51,332 nt of DNA from Burkholderia sp. (lineage in GTDB: Bacteria > Pseudomonadota > Gammaproteobacteria > Burkholderiales > Burkholderiaceae), in NCBI GenBank assembly GCA_030151225.1, contig JASLEG010000127.1, positions 1 to 51,332 of the forward strand. The letters run 5' to 3'. The position numbers and the translations under genes are program-made. Numbering within the stretch: position 1 is the first letter of the stretch; each line of letters opens with the position of its first letter. A model generated the notes under the pieces. That model saw only the letters and a list, made by a program, of their open reading frames with translations. It was not told the origin of the DNA and did no database searches. Shown piece by piece: positions 36,054 through 44,784 of this stretch.

Positions 36054-36395
36054 ATGGCCCATTCGCATACCCATGACGCGCACGACGATGCCTCGCACGG
36101 CACCGTAAGCAGCTATCTCGTCGGCTTCGTGCTGTCGGTGATCCTCACGGCCGCCTCGTTCGGCGTGGTGATCGGCGGCTGGTTCTCGACCAACGAGACG
36201 AAGATCCTCGTGCTGGCCGCGCTGGCCGCCGTGCAGATCGTCATCCACCTGATTTTCTTCCTGCACATGAACACGTCGTCCAGCCAGCGCTGGAACCTCA
36301 CGGCGTTCATCTACACGGTGCTGACGGTCGTGATCGTGATCGTCGGTTCGCTGTGGATCATGCACAACGTCAGCGTCAACATGATGTCGCGTTGA
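36054..36395 (+). CDS. cyoD: Cytochrome o ubiquinol oxidase subunit IV
   Basis: A 113-residue small membrane subunit with three transmembrane helices (SYLVGFVLSVILTAASFGVVIGG, ILVLAALAAVQIVIHLIFFLHMN, FIYTVLTVVIVIVGSLWIMHNVSVNMM). The HLIFFLHMNTSSSQRWN stretch is the CyoD signature. It follows cyoC with no gap (TAA then ATG). His-rich N-terminal tail. In many bacteria cyoE (heme O synthase) follows; here it does not, so heme O must be made by a gene elsewhere. A hairpin terminator follows after 50 bases. Confidence 0.95.
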   Translation: MAHSHTHDAHDDASHGTVSSYLVGFVLSVILTAASFGVVIGGWFSTNETKILVLAALAAVQIVIHLIFFLHMNTSSSQRWNLTAFIYTVLTVVIVIVGSLWIMHNVSVNMMSR

Positions 36396-36444
36396 GGCAG
36401 CGGCCTGCTCCAGCAGGCCATGCACACGGAAGTCTCCGAAAAAT

Positions 36445-36466
36445 GCCGCCGCGAGGCGGCTTTTTC
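36445..36466 (+). terminator. Rho-independent terminator of cyoABCD
   Basis: GCCGCC (36445-36450), GCGA loop, GGCGGC (36455-36460), then TTTTTCTTT. It closes the respiratory operon before the two-component genes. Confidence 0.88.
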
Positions 36467-36500
36467 TTTGCCCGCTCGCCGCGCGCCGTGCGGCATGCGC

Positions 36501-36530
36501 ATCCGTAAGAATCGGTAAGGCATCCCAAGA
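36501..36530 (+). promoter_or_regulatory. Tandem 10-base repeats upstream of response-regulator gene
   Basis: ATCCGTAAGA (36501-36510) and ATCGGTAAGG (36511-36520) are 8/10 identical, and the next ten bases (CATCCCAAGA) resemble them weakly. Direct repeats at 10-11 base spacing are what OmpR/PhoB-family dimers bind. About 30 bases downstream is TATAGT (36561-36566), a good -10 box. Confidence 0.5.
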
Positions 36531-36560
36531 TCGTGCAAGCCAGGCGGGGCCCGCATCGCT

Positions 36561-36566
36561 TATAGT
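36561..36566 (+). promoter_or_regulatory. -10 box of the two-component operon
   Basis: TATAGT matches 5 of 6 consensus positions; no good -35 is found at 16-18 bases, as is common for activator-dependent promoters. The leader would be about 76 bases to the ATG at 36649. Confidence 0.4.
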
Positions 36567-36648
36567 CATTCGATCGCCGGCCGGTGCAGCCTTGCCCGTC
36601 GATTCAATCCCCGATTTCTCTTCCTTACCGTTCCGTTTTCGCGAGTTC

Positions 36649-37389
36649 ATGCCCGACACGCCCATTCAGGTCCTGCTGATCGACGACGATGCCGCGCTGC
36701 GCGATCTGCTGCGGACCTTTTTCCAGCAACGCGGCATCGAGATTTCCGTGCTGCACGATGCCACCACGCTGGAGCGCCGCCTCGATCGCGAGCGGCCGTC
36801 GGTGATCGTGCTCGACCTGATGCTGCCCGGCGTCGACGGCCTGACCGTGCTGAAGCAGCTGCGCGCGAACGGTGATCCGATCCCCGTGATCATGCTGACC
36901 GCGCGCGCCGACGGCGTCGACCGCGTGATCGGCCTCGAACTCGGCGCCGACGATTACCTCGGCAAGCCCTTCATGCCGCAGGAACTGCTCGCGCGGATCC
37001 ACGCCGTGCTGCGCCGCCAGCTGCCGTCGAACGGCAACGGCGCGCGCGCCGTGGCCGAGCGGCGCGAGGCGCTGCGCTTCGGGCCGTTTCGGCTCGACTT
37101 CGCCACGCGCACGCTGTATCGCGACACCGAGGCGCTGAAGCTGACGGGCGGCGAATACGCGCTGCTCGAGGTGTTCGCCACGCATCCGATGGAGACGCTC
37201 TCGCGCGGGCGCCTGCTCGACATGCTGCACGGGCCGTATTCGAACCTGACCGAGCGCGGCATCGACGTGCCGGTGTGGCGCCTGCGCCGCCTGCTCGAGG
37301 ACGATCCGGCGCAGCCGCGCTACGTCCAGACGATGCGCGGCATCGGCTACATGTTCGTGCCCGGCGAAGGTGATGAAGCGCAGGTTTGA
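36649..37389 (+). CDS. OmpR-family response regulator
   Basis: A 246-residue response regulator. The receiver has the acidic pair Asp11/Asp12 region (LIDDDAAL), phospho-acceptor Asp56 (VIVLDLMLPGVDGL), Thr in VIMLTAR and Lys106 (GADDYLGKPF). The C-terminal winged helix (about residues 150-235) reads LKLTGGEYALLEVFATHPMETLSRGRLLDML and ERGIDVPVWRLRRLLEDDPAQPRYVQTMRGIGYMF, close to E. coli OmpR. Start at ATG 36649 is favoured; the frame upstream begins only with TTG. It overlaps the histidine kinase start by 17 bases. Position after cyoABCD does not prove a link; osmotic or envelope sensing is the family norm. Confidence 0.93.
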   Translation: MPDTPIQVLLIDDDAALRDLLRTFFQQRGIEISVLHDATTLERRLDRERPSVIVLDLMLPGVDGLTVLKQLRANGDPIPVIMLTARADGVDRVIGLELGADDYLGKPFMPQELLARIHAVLRRQLPSNGNGARAVAERREALRFGPFRLDFATRTLYRDTEALKLTGGEYALLEVFATHPMETLSRGRLLDMLHGPYSNLTERGIDVPVWRLRRLLEDDPAQPRYVQTMRGIGYMFVPGEGDEAQV

Positions 37390-38620
37390 CACGCTGTTCG
37401 CGCGGCTCGCGCTGATGGCGATCGGCCTCGTGCTGCTGGTCCACGCGACCGGCGTGGCGCTGCTCGACCGCGAACGCATCCGGCTCGAGGTCGAGCAGAC
37501 GCGCCGGGTGATCGCGTTGTCGGTCCAGGCACAGGCGAGCGGCAGCGCGCTCGGACTGGCGGTCACTGCGATGCTCGGCACCGCCTTCGTGGAGGTGAAG
37601 GACGCGCGCGCCTTCGGCTGCCCCGCGCCGTGCACCGACACCTCCGGCCCCTTCGAGGAAGAACTGCGCAGCGTGATGCCGGCCGGCACCCACGTGGTGG
37701 CCGACGTGCGCACCCGCACGCTGTGGGCCCGCTATCCCGACTCGAAATACTGGATCACGCTGCCGGCCACGATGCCGTCGTTCAAGCGTTTCATCGGCAC
37801 CTCGTCGCTCACGATGGCGATCGGCATCGGGCTCGCCGTGTTCGGCGCCTGGCGGCTGCAGCGGCCTTTGCGCCGGCTCGCGCAGGCCGCGCGCGACTTC
37901 GGGCTCGGCAACCGGCCCGCGCCGGTGCCGGTCAGCGGCCCGCGCGAAGTGAAGGACGTGATCACGAACTTCAACGAGATGGTGAGCGAGATCGAGCAGG
38001 GCGAGCAGGAGCGCGCCGTGATGCTGGCCGGGCTCGCCCACGACCTGCGCGCGCCGATCACGCGCATGCAGGTGCGCGCCGACCTGCTGCCCGACGCGGC
38101 CACGCGGGCGGGCTTCCTGCGCGATTCGGAATCGCTGTCGCGGATCGTCACGCAGTTTCTCGATTTCGCCGGCGAGAGCGCCACGCCTTCGCCACGGGCG
38201 AGCGTCGACGCGCATTGCTGGCAGCATTACGGCGGCGAGCTCGACGACACGCTGGTCAGCGTGGACCTGCGCGCCGGCGACGGCTTCCGGCTGCCGCTCG
38301 TGGACCTGGACCGCATCCTCTCCAACCTGATCGAGAACGCCATGACCTACGGCGAGCCGCCCGTGGCGATCACCACCCAGGCGGTGCCGCAAGGCTATCG
38401 GCTGGTCGTGCGCGATCACGGGCCGGGCATTCCCGAGGCGGAACTCGAGCGTGCGCAGCGGCCGTTCGTGCGGCTCGACGCGGCGCGCGGCGGCGATGCG
38501 CATTGCGGGCTCGGCCTCGCGATCGTGCGGCGCCTGGTGCGTCAGCATCGCGGCGTCTTCGTGGCCGCGAACGCGGCCGACGGCGGCTTCATGGTGACGA
38601 TGACGTTCCCGTCGGACTGA
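37373..38620 (+). CDS. Sensor histidine kinase, EnvZ-like
   Basis: A 415-residue membrane kinase, partner of the overlapping response regulator. TM1 about residues 10-30 (LFARLALMAIGLVLLVHATGVALL), a periplasmic domain of about 115 residues with two Cys (GCPAPC), TM2 near 145-165, HAMP (RPLRRLAQAARDFGLGN), and the phospho-acceptor His223 in LAGLAHDLRAPITRMQVRADLL. The ATPase part shows RILSNLIENAMTYGEP (N box), DHGPGIP (G1) and HCGLGLAIVRRL (G2). The start ATG at 37373 directly follows an in-frame GTG. The CP-containing periplasmic loop might sense redox or metal; that is a guess. Confidence 0.93.
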   Translation: MKRRFDTLFARLALMAIGLVLLVHATGVALLDRERIRLEVEQTRRVIALSVQAQASGSALGLAVTAMLGTAFVEVKDARAFGCPAPCTDTSGPFEEELRSVMPAGTHVVADVRTRTLWARYPDSKYWITLPATMPSFKRFIGTSSLTMAIGIGLAVFGAWRLQRPLRRLAQAARDFGLGNRPAPVPVSGPREVKDVITNFNEMVSEIEQGEQERAVMLAGLAHDLRAPITRMQVRADLLPDAATRAGFLRDSESLSRIVTQFLDFAGESATPSPRASVDAHCWQHYGGELDDTLVSVDLRAGDGFRLPLVDLDRILSNLIENAMTYGEPPVAITTQAVPQGYRLVVRDHGPGIPEAELERAQRPFVRLDAARGGDAHCGLGLAIVRRLVRQHRGVFVAANAADGGFMVTMTFPSD

Positions 38621-38716
38621 ATCCGCCGCGGCGGCCTGCCCGTGCCGCGGCTTGCGCGTTCGGGCGCGAGCGCCGAGAATCGTCGTTCCCGCCCAACCAT
38701 CCGAACCAACGACATC

Positions 38717-39136
38717 ATGGCTTACGACGACAACAACATCTTCGCGAAGATCCTGCGTGGCGAACTGCCGTGCACGCGCGTGTGCGAGACGGACACCGCG
38801 ATCGCGTTCATGGACATCATGCCGCAATCGCCGGGCCACACGCTGGTGGTGCCGAAGGAGCCGGCCGAGATGCTGTACGAGCTGTCGGACGAAGCGGCCG
38901 CCGACGCGATCCGCCTGACCAAGCGCGTGGCGCTGGCGATCCGCGACGCGCTGCAGCCGGACGGCCTGTTCATGGGGCAGTTCAACGGCGCGGCGGCCGG
39001 CCAGACCGTGCCGCACGTGCACTTCCACCTGATCCCGCGCTGGGCCACCCAGCCGCTCGGCGCGCACTCGCGCGACGTGGCCGATCCGGCCGAACTGAAG
39101 GCGATGGCCGATCGCATCGCCGCCGCGCTGAAGTAA
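38717..39136 (+). CDS. HIT-family nucleotide hydrolase/transferase
   Basis: A 139-residue histidine-triad protein of the Hint/HinT branch, a small cytoplasmic enzyme that hydrolyses AMP-lysine or AMP-N bonds. The triad HVHFHLIP lies at about residues 98-105, preceded by GQFNGAAAGQTVPH, and the N-terminal NIFAKILRGELPCTRVCETDTAIAFMDIMPQSPGHTLVVPK is the family start. Frame opens 75 bases earlier but the ATG at 38717 gives the family N terminus. The neighbouring PLD gene is convergent, 36 bases away. Confidence 0.95.
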   Translation: MAYDDNNIFAKILRGELPCTRVCETDTAIAFMDIMPQSPGHTLVVPKEPAEMLYELSDEAAADAIRLTKRVALAIRDALQPDGLFMGQFNGAAAGQTVPHVHFHLIPRWATQPLGAHSRDVADPAELKAMADRIAAALK

Positions 39137-39171
39137 GCCCCGCGCCGCAAACGGGGGCCCGGCGGCGGCCG

Positions 39172-40803
39172 TTACAGCTGGTCGTCGACGGGCAGCATCC
39201 GGAACAGCCCGGTCAGCGCGTTGCGCACGAGGCCCGCACCCGGGTCGACGCTGTAGGTGCGCAGCTGGCCGTCTTCCTCGTCGGTCCACACCAGCGGCGA
39301 CTGCCAGCCGGTGGACGACGGCCCCGGCGCGGCCAGCGTCACGCGATAGCTCTCGGTGGGCTGCGTGACGCGATCGAACAGCGTCGCCACCTGGCCCGCC
39401 AGCTGCGGGCTGCGGATCACCAGCGCGAGCTCGGTATTCAGGTAGGCCGAGCGCGGATCGAGATTGAGCGAGCCGATCACGAGCATGCTGCGGTCGATCA
39501 CGTAGGCCTTGGCGTGCAGGCTCGCCTTCGAGCGCGAGCCGAACATGTGGAAGCGTGCGGCGGCCGGCTGGTTCGGCCGGAATTCGTACAGTTCCACACC
39601 GCGTTTCAGCAGCGGCACGCGATACGGCGCATAGCCGGCCTGCACCGCTACCGCGTCGGTGGCCGCCAGCGAATTGGTGAGGATCGCCACGCGCACGCCG
39701 CGCGCGGTCAGCTTGCCGAGCGCGTCCACGCCCGCCTCGTGCGGCACGAAATACGGCGAGAACACCAGGAATTCGCGCTGCGCTTCCTTCACGAGCTCGG
39801 CCAGGTGCGTCATCGGCGGGCTCTGGTAGGTGCCGCGCGCCATCGTGATCTTCTCGGGCGAATCGGCCAGGAATTCGGCCTTCGCCCACGTCAGCCCCAG
39901 TTGATCGCCCGCGATCTGCGCGGCCAGCGGCGTGGCGTTCAGCGGCTTCGCGTCGTATTGCCCGGCGTTGTCGCGCCAGTGCTGGCGCAGCGCGTCACGG
40001 GTGCGGTCCAGGTCCTGCGGATCGAAGCGCTGGTGGTTCAGCACCCGCAGCGGATAGGCGCTCGCGCTGGCCCAGTACGCGTCGAAGCTCTTCGACACGT
40101 CGGCCGTCACCGGCCCGGCCGCGAGCACGTCGATGTCGCGGAACTGCAGCGTGGGGCTCGCGCTGAAGTATTCGTCGCCGAGGTTGCGCCCGCCCACGAT
40201 CGCGAGCTGGTTGTCGGCGATCATCGCCTTGTTGTGCATGCGCCGCGTGAAGCGGTCGATCTTGGTGACGAGGTCGGCCGTGCGCGCGAATACGCCGCGC
40301 TGGGCCGCGCCGAACGGATTGAACACGCGGATCTCGATGTTCGGATGCGAGTTCAGCGAGGCCATCACCTGGTCGATGTCCTTGAAGTTCAGATCGTCCA
40401 CCAGCATCCGCACGCGCACGCCGCGATCGGCCGCGTACAGCGCCGCGCCGAGCAGCAGCTTGCCCGTGGTGTCCTCGGTCGCGATGTAGTACTGCATGTC
40501 GAGCGTTCGGGTGGCCGCGCGCGCGAGTGCGATGCGCATCTGCAGCGCGTCGGTGCCGACCGGCAGCACGCGAAAGCCCGATTCGCCCGGATGCGCGCGC
40601 TCGGGCGCGGCCAGCGCGGTGCCGAGCGGGGTGGCGGTGTCCTGCGGCAGCGCGTGGGAGACGCTGCGGGCGAGCGAGGTGGCGGGCGGATGCGTGGCGC
40701 AGCCGGCGAGCCAGAGCGCGGTGGCGCCGGCGATGACGAGACGGCGGGCCGCGCGCGTGGCATTGCGCGCGGCGGGCTCGCGACGGACGGAGATGGCCGG
40801 CAC
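39172..40803 (-). CDS. Phospholipase D-family lipoprotein
   Basis: A 543-residue exported protein with two HKD motifs. The signal peptide ends at ATALWLAGCATHP, a lipobox, so it should be a lipoprotein. The two catalytic motifs are HNKAMIADNQLAIVGGRN and HAKAYVIDRSMLVIGSLNLDPRS (HxKxxxxD, each complete). The order MQYYIATEDTTGKLLLGAAL and FSPYFVPHEAGVDAL fits the YmdC/ClsC-type cardiolipin-synthase-like group; phospholipid remodelling is the likely activity but the substrate is not proven. Start is GTG at 40803, preceded by GGAGT with a 7-base gap; a TTG 14 codons upstream is less likely. Confidence 0.88.
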   Translation of the reverse strand: MPAISVRREPAARNATRAARRLVIAGATALWLAGCATHPPATSLARSVSHALPQDTATPLGTALAAPERAHPGESGFRVLPVGTDALQMRIALARAATRTLDMQYYIATEDTTGKLLLGAALYAADRGVRVRMLVDDLNFKDIDQVMASLNSHPNIEIRVFNPFGAAQRGVFARTADLVTKIDRFTRRMHNKAMIADNQLAIVGGRNLGDEYFSASPTLQFRDIDVLAAGPVTADVSKSFDAYWASASAYPLRVLNHQRFDPQDLDRTRDALRQHWRDNAGQYDAKPLNATPLAAQIAGDQLGLTWAKAEFLADSPEKITMARGTYQSPPMTHLAELVKEAQREFLVFSPYFVPHEAGVDALGKLTARGVRVAILTNSLAATDAVAVQAGYAPYRVPLLKRGVELYEFRPNQPAAARFHMFGSRSKASLHAKAYVIDRSMLVIGSLNLDPRSAYLNTELALVIRSPQLAGQVATLFDRVTQPTESYRVTLAAPGPSSTGWQSPLVWTDEEDGQLRTYSVDPGAGLVRNALTGLFRMLPVDDQL

Positions 40804-41075
40804 GCTGCGGACTCCTTCGAAAGCGGGGCGAGGGCCGGCAGGCAAGCGGGGCGCCGGGCTGTGGTGTGTGCAACGATTCTACGGGGGCGCTCCCGACGCG
40901 GCAACCGGCGTGCACGAGCGTGGCCGGCACGGTGCGTGTACACATTGCGGGCACCGGTTTTGCCACCCGGTGTACCATCGTGCGGGCCGCTTCGGCCGGG
41001 CGGCGCCGGCCCCGGCACCGACCTTTCCACGCGCCCGGGCCGGGCGCACCGAACCGACGAGGCAACCCCCGCACG

Positions 41076-42377
41076 ATGCTCGACACGAGGCGCGACAAGG
41101 TAGCGGAACTGAAGGCCAGCAAGCGGCGCGCGAGCGTCTGGCTGCTCGGCGCGGCGAGCGTGTTCGTCGTCACGCTGTGCTTTCCCGGCAATCTGTGGAT
41201 CGACGGCGTGAAGGCCGTGGCCGAGGCCGCGATGGTGGGCGCGCTGGCCGACTGGTTCGCGGTGGCCGCGCTGTTCCGGCGCGTGCCGATCCCGATCGTG
41301 TCGCGCCACACCGAGATCGTGCCGCGCAACCAGGCGCGCATCGCCGACAATCTCGCGCTGTTCGTGCAGGAGCGCTTTCTCGATCCCGCCTCGATCGTGG
41401 CGCTGATCCGCCGCCACGATCCTGCCGCGCGATTCGCGCAATGGCTGCTGGTGCCGGCCAACACCGAGGTGCTCGGCGGCTACGCCACGCGGCTGATCGG
41501 CTTCGCGCTCGAGATGACCGACGACGCGCGCATCCAGCAGTTCATCCGCGACGCGCTGCGCGCGGCCTTCGACAAGGTGGACCTGTCGCGCGCCACCGGC
41601 GCGATCCTCGACACGCTCACGCGCGACGGCCGCCATCAGCAACTGCTCGACGACGGCATCGCGCAGCTCGTCGCGCTGCTGCGCGAGCCCGATCATCGCG
41701 CCACGATCGCCGCGTACATCGTGGACTGGCTCAAGGGCGAGTATCCGAAGATGGAGCGCATGCTGCCCACCACCTGGCTCAGCGAGAACGGCGCCGAGAT
41801 GATCGCGAATGCCGTGACGCGCGTGCTCGTGCAGATCGGCGAGGATCCCGACCACCGGCTGCGGCGCAGCTTCGACGCCACCGTGGCGCGGCTCGTCGAG
41901 CGGCTCAAGCACGATCCGGCCTTCCTCGAGAAGGGCGAGGAACTGAAACGCTACCTGCGCGACGGCGAGGCCTTCAACGGCTACGTGGCCGACCTGTGGC
42001 TGCAGTTGCGCGCCTGGCTGAAGGCCGATCTCGCGCGCGAGGATTCGCTGCTGCACCGGCAGGCGGCGGCGCTCGGCGGCTGGCTCGGCGAGCGGCTGGC
42101 CGAGAGCCCGGCGCTGCGCGATTCGATGAACGAGCATGTCGAGAAGGCGGCCGCCGAGATGGCGCCCGAGTTCGCCGGTTTCCTCACGCGTCACATCAGC
42201 GACACGGTGCGCAACTGGGATCCGAAGGAGATGTCGCGCCAGGTGGAGCTCAACATCGGCCGCGACCTGCAGAGCATCCGCATCAACGGCACGGTGGTCG
42301 GCGGACTGATCGGTCTCGGGCTGTACGCGGTGACCTGCCTGGCGCGGCTGGCCGGCTCGTGGACGCTGCCGCATTGA
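41076..42377 (+). CDS. DUF445-domain membrane protein
   Basis: A 433-residue protein of the DUF445/YjiN family. An N-terminal hydrophobic hairpin (about residues 18-55: SVWLLGAASVFVVTLCFPGN and VKAVAEAAMVGALADWFAVAALFRRVPIPIVSRHTEIVPRNQARIADNLALFV) is the family core, followed by a long helical region and a last helix near the C terminus (GTVVGGLIGLGLYAVTCLARLAGS). Function is unknown. The ATG at 41076 is favoured because the conserved start lies there. It is followed, 89 bases on, by the Na+/H+ antiporter gene, possibly in one transcript. Upstream, 272 bases lead back to the divergent PLD gene. Confidence 0.88.
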   Translation: MLDTRRDKVAELKASKRRASVWLLGAASVFVVTLCFPGNLWIDGVKAVAEAAMVGALADWFAVAALFRRVPIPIVSRHTEIVPRNQARIADNLALFVQERFLDPASIVALIRRHDPAARFAQWLLVPANTEVLGGYATRLIGFALEMTDDARIQQFIRDALRAAFDKVDLSRATGAILDTLTRDGRHQQLLDDGIAQLVALLREPDHRATIAAYIVDWLKGEYPKMERMLPTTWLSENGAEMIANAVTRVLVQIGEDPDHRLRRSFDATVARLVERLKHDPAFLEKGEELKRYLRDGEAFNGYVADLWLQLRAWLKADLAREDSLLHRQAAALGGWLGERLAESPALRDSMNEHVEKAAAEMAPEFAGFLTRHISDTVRNWDPKEMSRQVELNIGRDLQSIRINGTVVGGLIGLGLYAVTCLARLAGSWTLPH

Positions 42378-42466
42378 GGCCCGGCCGCCGCCGCTGCGTC
42401 CGGCACACGACGAGGTCGCCGCGCGATCGTTCGCAACCCGTATTTTTGTGATCAGAAGGCGTTTCC

Positions 42467-44050
42467 ATGTCCGCCGTATCGGCTTTCAAGCTCATCCTGC
42501 TGTCCTTCGCCGCGATCGTCGTGCTCGAGCTCGTGGCGAAGCGCCTGAAGCTGCCGCCGGCCGCCGCGCTGCTGGTGGGCGGCGCCGGCATCGCGTTCAT
42601 GCCGGGCCTGCCGCCCGTCAACCTCGACCCGGATCTCGTGCTGATCGTGTTCCTGCCGCCGCTGCTGGTGGACGGCGCCTACTTCTCGGTGTGGGAGGAA
42701 TTCAAGCGCAACCTCGGCGGCATCATGATGCTGGCGATCGGCGCGGTGGTGTTCACCACGCTCGCGGTGGGCGTGGCCGTGCATCTGGCCGTGCCCGCGC
42801 TGCCGTGGGCGGCCTGCTTCACGCTCGGCGCGATCGTATCGCCGCCCGACGCGGTGGCCGCCAAGGCCGTGCTCGAACGGGTGGCGCTGCCGCGCCGGCT
42901 GATGGTGCTGCTCGAGGGCGAGAGCCTGCTCAACGACGCGGCCGGCCTGGTGCTGTACCGCTTCGCGGTGGCCGCCGCGCTGACCGGCGCGTTCAGCTTC
43001 GAGGGCGCCGTGGTGCGCTTCGCCGAGCTGGGCTTCGGCGGCGTGGCGGTGGGCTTCGTGGTGGGCTGGGTGCTGGTGCGCTTCATCAAGCTGCTGTCCG
43101 ACGATTACCTGATCGTCACCACCGCGGTGCTCGGCGGCTGGGTCAGCTACATCGCCGGCGAGACGCTCGAGGTGTCGGGCGTGATCGCCACCGTCACGAT
43201 GGGCATGATGCTGGGCTGGCATCAGCACGAGATCTTCAGCGCCACGGTGCGCGTGCGCGCCACCGCGTTCTGGCAGGTCATGGTGTTCCTGCTCGAGGCG
43301 CTGGTGTTCGTGCTGATCGGGTTGTCGCTGCGCGGCGTGATGGTGCGCCTGGGCGGCTTCGGCGAGGTGTTCGCCACCATGATGCCGATGGTGCTGGCCG
43401 TGCTGGCGGCCGTGGTCGGCTCGCGCTTCGTGTGGATCTTCGCGGTGGAGATCCTCAAGCTGCCGCGCCGCTGGTTCGGCCGCGCGAGCGTGCGCGCAGA
43501 CTGGCGCGCGGCCGCCGTGATGAGCTGGGCCGGCATGCGCGGGGTGGTCACGCTGGCCATTGCGCTTTCGCTGCCCGAGGGCATGCCGGGTCGCGACATG
43601 ATCCTGGTGGCCGCGTTCGCCGTGATCCTGGTGACGGTGCTGCTGCAGGGCACCACGATCGGGCCGCTGATCCGGCTCGTGGCGCCGCGCGACGGCCACG
43701 CGCGCAACGCGCGGCACCTGAGCGAGCCGCAGGCCTGGGCGCGCCTGAGCCGCGTGCAGCTCGAGGCGATCCAGCCGCTGGTGCGCGACGCCGACGGCAA
43801 CCTGATGCATCCGCGGCTGCTCGAACAGTACACGTACCGGCTCACGCTGGCCGAGCGCTTCGAGCATGCGCCGGCCTTCCCGACCCAGGACATCCACGCG
43901 CATTTCGACGTGGTGCTGGCGGCGGTGGCGGCCGGGCGCGCCGAGATGCTGCGCATGCATCGTGGTGGCGAGATCCACGACGAGATCCTGCATTCGCTCG
44001 AACGCGAGCTCGACTTTCAGGAAGTCACGGCGCGCCACGCGCTCGAATGA
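42467..44050 (+). CDS. Na+/H+ antiporter, CPA1 family
   Basis: A 527-residue inner-membrane antiporter with about 12 helices and a cytoplasmic tail of about 130 residues. The CPA1 ion-binding Asp lies in LGAIVSPPDAVAAKAVL and LLEGESLLNDAAGLVLYRFAVA (ND-type motif), and the conserved Arg in MSWAGMRGVVTLAIALSLP. The tail contains conserved helices (QLEAIQPLVRDADGNLMHPRLLEQYTYRL). Such transporters exchange Na+ or K+ for H+ in pH and salt control. A purine-rich stretch (GATCAGAAGG) precedes the ATG. Subfamily NhaP-like; exact cation unknown. Confidence 0.93.
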   Translation: MSAVSAFKLILLSFAAIVVLELVAKRLKLPPAAALLVGGAGIAFMPGLPPVNLDPDLVLIVFLPPLLVDGAYFSVWEEFKRNLGGIMMLAIGAVVFTTLAVGVAVHLAVPALPWAACFTLGAIVSPPDAVAAKAVLERVALPRRLMVLLEGESLLNDAAGLVLYRFAVAAALTGAFSFEGAVVRFAELGFGGVAVGFVVGWVLVRFIKLLSDDYLIVTTAVLGGWVSYIAGETLEVSGVIATVTMGMMLGWHQHEIFSATVRVRATAFWQVMVFLLEALVFVLIGLSLRGVMVRLGGFGEVFATMMPMVLAVLAAVVGSRFVWIFAVEILKLPRRWFGRASVRADWRAAAVMSWAGMRGVVTLAIALSLPEGMPGRDMILVAAFAVILVTVLLQGTTIGPLIRLVAPRDGHARNARHLSEPQAWARLSRVQLEAIQPLVRDADGNLMHPRLLEQYTYRLTLAERFEHAPAFPTQDIHAHFDVVLAAVAAGRAEMLRMHRGGEIHDEILHSLERELDFQEVTARHALE

Positions 44051-44129
44051 GGGCAGGCACGCCCGCTGCGTCCGGGCCGCGCGGGATCGGCCCGGCATCC
44101 AATGTCTCGAGGTCTTCAGGGAGTCCTTC

Positions 44130-44579
44130 ATGAGCGCGACGCGGATCGCTGCCGGCCTGCTGGTCGGCCTGTTCGTCGTGACGTTTTCCGCTGCCGCGCA
44201 GGCCGGGATCGAGCAGGACATGCGCTGCTTCACGAGCGGCGATGGTGCCGCGCCGATCCGCTTCGAGTGGCGCGTGTTCAACGACACCGAATCGAACTGG
44301 TCGGGCGGCTACGTGCGCTACAAGGGCGCGAAGCAGGTGATTCCGCTCGTGCTGAAATCCGAGCAGCGCACCGAGATGGCACCGGGCCGGCCCGACGAGG
44401 TCGATGCCGTGTGGGTCGAGATCGTCGACGGCAAGGTGACGGGCCAGTACGAGGTCGACAGCCAGGGCGCGATCGTCAATTCGATGGTCTACACGAAGTT
44501 CGCGCCGCATCGCACCTACAACTTCGCCGACGACCTCGCCGCGTTCCCCGATCGGGGCAGGGGCCACTGCCGGTGGTGA
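44130..44579 (+). CDS. Small secreted hypothetical protein
   Basis: A 149-residue protein with a signal peptide (MSATRIAAGLLVGLFVVTFSAAAQA, cleavage near residue 25). The mature part (GIEQDMRCFTSGDGAAPIRFEWRVFND) is rich in beta-strand-forming residues, with Cys33 and Cys147 that could form a disulfide. Family not recognised. GGGAG lies 7 bases before the ATG. It is on the same strand as the antiporter gene, 79 bases beyond its stop, with the acetolactate-synthase-type gene following after 205 bases. Confidence 0.72.
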   Translation: MSATRIAAGLLVGLFVVTFSAAAQAGIEQDMRCFTSGDGAAPIRFEWRVFNDTESNWSGGYVRYKGAKQVIPLVLKSEQRTEMAPGRPDEVDAVWVEIVDGKVTGQYEVDSQGAIVNSMVYTKFAPHRTYNFADDLAAFPDRGRGHCRW

Positions 44580-44784
44580 GCCCGGCGGCCCGCTGCAGCG
44601 CACAGCGCGATCTCCTACAATCGTTCTCGTCTCTCGCCGCGCGCTTCGCGCGCGCCCCGCGCGACACGCTTCTGCATCGGTCAGTCACTGCAGGTCACAC
44701 GCCGCCCGCATCGTAGGCCGAAGCGGGCGTTTGCCACGCCGCGCGCGCCGGAAGCCGGCCACGCGGTCTTCACCGAGAGTCCCC

